A stretch of 64,000 nt of DNA from Daphnia pulex (Eukaryota > Arthropoda > Branchiopoda > Diplostraca > Daphniidae): NCBI RefSeq assembly GCF_021134715.1, contig NC_060026.1, forward strand, positions 2,542,001-2,606,000, given 5' to 3'. This document shows, piece by piece, positions 60,201 through 64,000 of the stretch. Numbering within the stretch: position 1 is the stretch's first letter; each line of letters begins with the position of its first letter. The notes beneath the pieces were generated by a model. The model was not told the DNA's origin and did no database searches. It worked only from the letters and a program-made list of their open reading frames with translations. Position numbers and translations under genes: made by a program.

Positions 60201-63157
60201 TCATTTAGTTTTTTTTCTAGCTCGTCTACTCCGTGATACTGCAATAATAATAAAGTAGATGCACACAGAAAGCTCATCTGCATAACGGCTAACGGGTTGA
60301 TCATCATCTCGCTGGTATTTATCAGGAAGCCGCTCGTGAGTAAAGTTTTATTTGATTTTTTTTTTTGGCAGCAGCAGCTGTTATGGGGAGAGATCGCGCT
60401 GATTGGGAGAAAATTCGATCGTCTTAAGAGGAGAGATAACGAGCTTCCATAAGACTTATGACACACATCGTTTATCATCCAGTCGATTTTTACAATAGCC
60501 AAAAAATTTCTCTATTCTCCCGATCTGGCGATGATCGCCGCCGTGATTTTTATTAATTGTAATTTAATTTCTTGTTTTTAAAGATTTGAAAAAAAATGTA
60601 TAACTGTTTCTTTTTTCAATAAAAATCAAATAAAACAAAACAAAATACCGTTTCCCCATATCTTGTTGGACATAAATCCGGCCGTGATCGACCGTCTAGC
60701 GACTCACGACTTTTTATTTTATTTTTTTTTAAACAAGAAATCCACCACGGGGCGTTCGCGCGCTGCATTCCACCGAGAAAATGTATTTAATTTCTTTTGA
60801 TTATATTATACAACACACAACAGCGTCCAAAAAAGAAAAAAAGGGATTCCTCCCAGTCTCTTTTTTCGGGATTTACAACTCTCGGCCAATAATAAAAAAA
60901 TAATATAAATAAATATCGTGAGAGGCGGCAAAAGATGTATAAGAAAGTTCGCGACCTAGCTTTCTTATACTTGCAGCTCGATCGATCTATATTTGCGTAA
61001 CATAATTAGAATCAATTGCGGCGCACACTGAAATTTATTTCGGGACTAATTTTGTTTTTCTTCTTTTCGTGTGATGTAAAAGAAGTTTATTTTTTCACGT
61101 ATACACGCCTGAATAATTTTTACAACAAACTTTGTGTGTGAGGGGCTTCGGGTGTCTCTTGTCCTCCTGTTGTTATCCCCCCCTTCAAACTCTGACGAAC
61201 CAACTTTCTGATCCAATTGTTTTTTTTAACCCCCCCCCCCCCTTTTACCTTTTTATCAACAACAAAACATGAAATACGAAATAACAACAACATTGTTGGC
61301 CGTGTGTCTCATTATTTCCATTTCATCGAACCCAACCAACCAACCCACAAAATTTAATTATCAAATTCGAAATTTTATTCGTATAATTTAATTTAAAAAA
61401 ACGGGCGGGAATTTCAAATTTAAATGGGCGGGAAAATTTCGAATTTTTTAAATGGGCGGGAAATTTGGTTGGATATAATAAGACAAACGAGAAGACAAAA
61501 TCTTAGCCATCCGGTTGAAAGCAAAACAAAAAGGGCGCCTACGCGTTAGATTCGAAATGATTATTACATCTCGACTCGATCACCATCATATCGTCGTCGT
61601 CACTTTCTCTTTGCCGAATTCTCGACCGACGACGACGAAGGATCACGGCCGATATCAAACGCTCAAAAACTCGGCGGGGGGAAATTGCCCGCGTGAAAGT
61701 ATCTAAGCAACACGACGACACACCCCAAATTGGGGTTCCCCTTTTTTTTCGTGAAATGAAAAAAAATAAAATAAAACCAAAAGTAAAAAAATGAGTCGAC
61801 CTCCGCCATCTGCAGCAGCACAGCTTTCTATTATGAACGCGGTTCACGAAAAAGTTCACGACAAAAAATTTGAATGTCCGCGCGGGCTTTTACTTTCTCT
61901 CTTCTTCTTCTTTTCATTTTTATCGCGCGGGGTTGAACACGTTCACGATCTCTTCGTGTGTTGGCCTCCCGAAAGGAACCAACCAGCTAGCGCCAGCAGA
62001 AGATATGGCCGATAAAAATATGACCATCGATCTCTCACGGTGGGGAAATCACGAACCATCACGAAAAAAGAGTCTATACACAGTCGAAATTTATTGAACC
62101 GGAGAAATGTGAAATAATCAAATCGCGTCGTCTTTTTCCACGAAAAGTAAAAAGTGTCTTTTCTTCTTTGTTGTTGTTGTTGTTGGGATCACTACCCCCC
62201 TTGACAGGTAAGAAGGGGGAAACAATGGCACTCTAAACAGCAACCCAAAAATTTGACAAAACAAAAAATTTAAAAAAAAGACGAGATTCTCTTTTTGATT
62301 TTATTTTTCCTGTTGATCGTGTCATCGACCTAAAAACATAATGGACGCTTGACGGTGTCTAAATATTCTTTTTATTTATCGAAATCAAATCGACGTTGAA
62401 AAATAAAGAAACGGGTCCTCCCCACTCTCACCGAAAAAATTAAAATTTTAAAATTCAAGGTTTTTGGTATCATCTGGAATTTTTAATGTGCGTGTGTCAA
62501 AGTGCGTCATTATTAATGGCGGCAATTTTGAAAACCCCCCCGAAAAAAATGTCTTCATTCAAACGTATTCAAAAAAATTGGACAAAATAAATAATTCAGT
62601 CGGCTGCTGCTGCTGTTATTAGCGTGTCTGTGTCATCTAATGACGGTCATTATTATTAAAAGATGTCGGGGGGGGGGATGACTCTATTTCGGACTGACGA
62701 CAATGCGGCGCATATTTCTAAATAATAAATCCATTATTATTTTTTTTAAAGATTTTATATAAGCGCACCTGAAAATAAATACAAACGACGCTGTTTTCAT
62801 CGTCGCTATTTTTTTTAATGTGTGCGCACACACACACACACGATTCACGCCGCCGGCGTCATAAACGCGCCTTTATATATACCAGCCGAGAAAAATATAA
62901 GAATCGAATGGATTATTTTATATCTATTTTTCTCCTTTCGATCGGACTATCACGCACTTGACCTTTTGTCGAATCTCGCACACACACGCCATTTCGATGA
63001 TGATGATCTCACATATAAAAACCCACGCGACGCTTCCGTTTTTTCCCTATGATTTTTTAAAATTATTTTTATTTTATTTTATTTCGTACGAGTTCACTCA
63101 CCTTTTCTTCTTGTTGGGCTGCAGAAGACGGACGCTGCTGTGGATAAACGTCCACAT
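29278..63157 (-). CDS. shroom: Shroom family actin-binding, Rho-kinase-recruiting protein (whole gene)
   Basis: Long isoform from ATG 57260: exons 57260-57178, 48778-47585, 41783-39236, 37446-37388, 32737-31968, 31895-30980, 30229-30040, 29963-29691, 29544-29278; 6,300 nt, 2,099 residues, every junction phase-consistent. ASD1 lies at about residues 1205-1244 and ASD2 at about 1905-2090; the rest is Ser/Pro/Gln-rich linker with polyQ and polyS runs. In this family ASD1 binds F-actin and ASD2 binds Rho kinase, driving apical constriction of epithelial cells. Three more first exons (63157, 38599, 34098) fit by phase. No PDZ domain, present at the N-terminus of most vertebrate Shrooms, was found in the window; it may lie upstream or be absent. 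Confidence 0.93.
30980..32737 (-). CDS. shroom: Shroom Pro/Ser-rich exons with the pre-ASD2 motif
   Basis: Exons 32737-31968 and 31895-30980, separated by a 72-nt intron (donor CTCACG|GTACGTT, acceptor TTCTTCCAG|CCTGG). The intron is a multiple of three without stops, so reading straight through gives one continuous open frame. The first exon is proline-rich with PPPLPTTRKPPAPDPP and several PPPPPP runs, candidate SH3 or EVH1 ligands. The second ends with KRPEEVECDQLSKDLMNHLL, resembling the conserved segment ahead of ASD2. Confidence 0.85.
32738..37387 (-). other. Shroom intron(s) around the short-isoform promoter
   Basis: Apart from the 33746-34098 first exon, this 4.6-kb stretch has microsatellites (CA at 34362-34376, GAA at 36690-36711) and AT-rich filler. 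The upstream part near 34100-34700 is GC-richer and could contain the alternative promoter. No other gene supported. Confidence 0.45.
33746..34098 (-). CDS. shroom: Alternative first coding exon of Shroom (short isoform)
   Basis: ATG at 34098 (MLQQQEQKKQSGSDYSRINY), then a proline-rich segment (KPIPPPKPFPRPPPSVRPP). The frame is open to MAQNPLYMC and donor TGCAG|GTTGTC at 33746. It leaves in phase 2 and fits the exon beginning at 32737, bypassing the ASD1 exon. The resulting product would be about 922 residues with ASD2 but not ASD1. The donor is not strong. The 5' flank has no clear core promoter. Confidence 0.6.
37388..37446 (-). CDS. shroom: 59-nt internal Shroom exon
   Basis: Bordered by acceptor CATCATCTAG and donor GTTAG|GTAAGAA; codes NDVQPAGSVNNSSNSPELV. 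It enters in phase 0 and leaves in phase 2, which is exactly what is needed to connect the ASD1 exon (ends phase 0) with the exon at 32737 (enters phase 2). That fit is the main support. Confidence 0.75.
38489..38599 (-). CDS. shroom: Possible alternative first coding exon of Shroom (38.6 kb)
   Basis: ATG at 38599 opens 37 codons, beginning MVNGWRSWWTAIRSPIRWLV, to the strong donor GAGATTC|GTGAGT. It leaves in phase 0 and so fits the 59-nt exon at 37446. The product would be about 861 residues with ASD2 only and a tryptophan-rich, basic N-terminus. Another frame of the same stretch is also open (ERVAFLVDGHSIAHPLARP), so the coding frame, or whether it is coding at all, is uncertain. Confidence 0.35.
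39236..41783 (-). CDS. shroom: Large Shroom exon with ASD1 actin-binding domain
   Basis: A 2,548-nt exon between acceptor TTTCATTTCACAG (41784) and donor CCAAG|GTACAC (39235). It is rich in Ser, Gly, Asn and Gln, with Q8 and S12 homopeptides. Near its 3' end, at about 39329-39448, lies ASD1: SKYTYLDPDKRMRVADPTLK followed by AIQKQALLSYYERH, the family's actin-targeting signature. Two short tyrosine motifs (GYETYADVGG, ESSYVSVSG) look like phosphorylation sites, by inspection only. Low-complexity runs are the parts most likely to vary between individuals. Confidence 0.92.
41784..47584 (-). other. Shroom intron, 5.8 kb
   Basis: No exon supported. Contains a T run of about 19 at 43279-43297, a (CAA) run at 43877-43897, CA/GT runs near 43950-43980 and 44608-44622, and repeated GAAGAAGAA words. 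Short open frames here lack splice support. Confidence 0.5.
47585..48778 (-). CDS. shroom: Shroom N-terminal region exon
   Basis: 1,194-nt exon from acceptor TTTCATTGCAG (48779) to donor CATCCCAG|GTAAGG (47584), phase 2 in and out. It starts KAVMSQNGDDAEARDAMINP and continues RRESSAARFLKHFRPDRNNP, then NSNAPQRSHSFSEPDASGGP, alanine, serine and threonine runs and a Q10 run. RSHSFSEP and RTKSEGLP resemble 14-3-3 or basophilic kinase sites. No folded domain recognised. Both distal first exons splice here. Confidence 0.88.
48779..57177 (-). other. Shroom intron, 8.4 kb
   Basis: No exon supported on either strand. Contains a perfect (ATTC) run at 49336-49362, G runs near 50093-50105 and 53280-53289, and a GGCCGGCCGG patch near 53382-53392. 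Composition is strongly AT-rich. Confidence 0.5.
49336..49362. repeat. ATTC microsatellite
   Basis: Six to seven perfect ATTC units inside a Shroom intron. Confidence 0.9.
57178..57260 (-). CDS. shroom: Alternative first coding exon of Shroom (57 kb)
   Basis: ATG at 57260 codes MATKRDRKTAFPFIKPKGSI, then KKDVQQY, to donor TACAG|GTGGGTGG at 57178. It leaves in phase 2 and so joins the exon at 48778 (reading QYRKAVMSQ). It gives the 2,099-residue model. The intron that follows is 8.4 kb. Confidence 0.65.
57261..63101 (-). other. Shroom distal intron or alternative promoter region, 5.8 kb
   Basis: If the 63-kb exon is used this is intron; it also holds the promoter for the 57-kb first exon. 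A C run at 61230-61242 and a perfect 11-bp hairpin at 60937-60970 stand out. No other gene was identified. Confidence 0.45.
60937..60970. other. Perfect short hairpin in Shroom intron
   Basis: GTATAAGAAAG, a 12-base loop, then CTTTCTTATAC. The stem can extend past a 5-base bulge by GCAA pairing with TTGC. It is too short for a typical microRNA precursor. Confidence 0.6.
63102..63157 (-). CDS. shroom: Alternative first coding exon of Shroom (63 kb)
   Basis: ATG at 63157 codes MWTFIHSSVRLLQPNKKK, then donor AAAAG|GTGAGTGAAC at 63102, a strong consensus. It leaves in phase 2, the same as the 57-kb first exon, and so also fits the exon at 48778. Upstream sequence to the window end has no further coding signal that I can support. 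Confidence 0.5.
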
Positions 63158-64000
63158 TTTGTATATTCTCCCGAACGAACTTTTGATTTGTTGGTCACCA
63201 AACTGTTTATATTTGAAATATTATTTCCCTTTTTTTAAAACATTCAATTCAAACCGAAAAGAGATATTATACAGTCTGTTGTGTTCATTCGCCACCAAAG
63301 TGAACGGACGAACGAAAGCGACTGGTTATACTTTTTTCTGTTGGAAATCCTAAATACTTTTTTTTTTTTCGGCCCGCTCCTGCCGGTCTGTGGACGGTGT
63401 AATAAACTAAATACCTAGCGAACCCGCACCACCGTCGATAATATGGATTATTTACAGCTGATGGATATCCCCTCCGTCGAAGCTTCTTTTTTGTTGTTGC
63501 TGTTCAAGAGAAGACCTTCGTTCAAAATAGATCGGGAGAAAAAAAGAAAAAATCACGATTTTTATTCTTATTTTGCTTTTCCTTTTGTGTGTTGAAAACC
63601 TTTTGGACCTTTTAGCTTTGAAAAAAAGTTGGTTGAACTGCTGCGCTTCACAACACAGTGCGTATGCGTCTAAACGACTCTCTCTGTGTGTCGACGAGCT
63701 AGAGTAGTCTATTGAATAACATTTCTTTAATGTCTACAAGTCGACTTCTTCAGGTGCTGCTGCTGCCGATGGAAGAAGAGAAAAACGAACAGTCACGACT
63801 CTTCCTTTTAAATTTATTTCTGACGAATTTTCTTGTCCTTATCGAAGCTCTCACCACAAAAACTGACAATTCCCAAAAAGAAAAATAAATAAATAAATAC
63901 AAGGGATGGTGTTGTTCCAGTTGACCGATTTGAATTTAGTCAGAGTGGGAAAATTTCTTCTTCTTCACTTTTATAATTCTTTTGAACCATTTAGCGAAAC
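63158..64000. other. Upstream of the most distal Shroom first exon
   Basis: About 840 bp, AT-rich with CT-rich patches. It presumably contains the leader and promoter of the distal Shroom transcript, but no TATA or TCAGT element could be placed with confidence. Confidence 0.4.

Noticed and set aside
60926..60975. microRNA precursor at the intron hairpin
   Set aside because: The stem is about 11 bp plus 4 after a bulge, shorter than a usual precursor stem of 22 bp or more.

Overview
This window looks like a piece of a branchiopod crustacean genome, most likely Daphnia or a close relative. The reasons are AT-rich spacers, many introns of only 60-80 nt, arthropod TATA plus TCAGT promoters, tyrosine-rich YYTT repeat proteins of a kind I associate with Daphnia, replication-dependent histone genes with stem-loop ends, and a Shroom gene. 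The organism is inferred; there is no species-specific marker. All splice models were read by eye, and every multi-exon model below sums to a whole number of codons.

Positions 1-8946 form a giant inverted repeat centred near 4473. The outer arms (1-3561 and 5386-8946) look identical with no length change, while the core (3562-5385) is still an inverted repeat but clearly diverged. Each arm carries three tandem copies of a small secreted tyrosine-rich protein gene (one readable, two broken), a piggyBac-type MITE with TTAA duplications, a foldback element and an unidentified exon candidate. Next come a 207-bp tandem repeat (8995-9590), a decayed protein kinase (9639-10660, minus) and a spacer.

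Positions 11961-14850 hold a histone quartet in two divergent pairs, H2A/H2B and H4/H3, each gene ending in the 16-nt histone stem-loop. Positions 16157-22725 hold three tandem plus-strand short-chain dehydrogenase/reductase genes with the same six-exon structure. Then two consecutive enzymes of amino-sugar breakdown stand head to head: N-acetylglucosamine-6-phosphate deacetylase (minus, 22875-24572) and glucosamine-6-phosphate deaminase (plus, 25193-27355). Together they turn GlcNAc-6-P into GlcN-6-P and then fructose-6-P, fitting for an animal that recycles chitin. The deaminase has two homologous, equal-length alternative last exons.

From 29278 to at least 63157 the minus strand is one long Shroom gene (ASD1 and ASD2 domains, low-complexity linkers) with up to four alternative first coding exons. 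Its longest reconstructed product is about 2,099 residues. Most of 41-64 kb is Shroom intron, dense in microsatellites and homopolymers, with no other gene that I can support.

The best candidates for new biology are the palindrome with identical outer arms around an older diverged core, the head-to-head amino-sugar pair with its duplicated terminal exon, and the phase-matched alternative promoters of Shroom.
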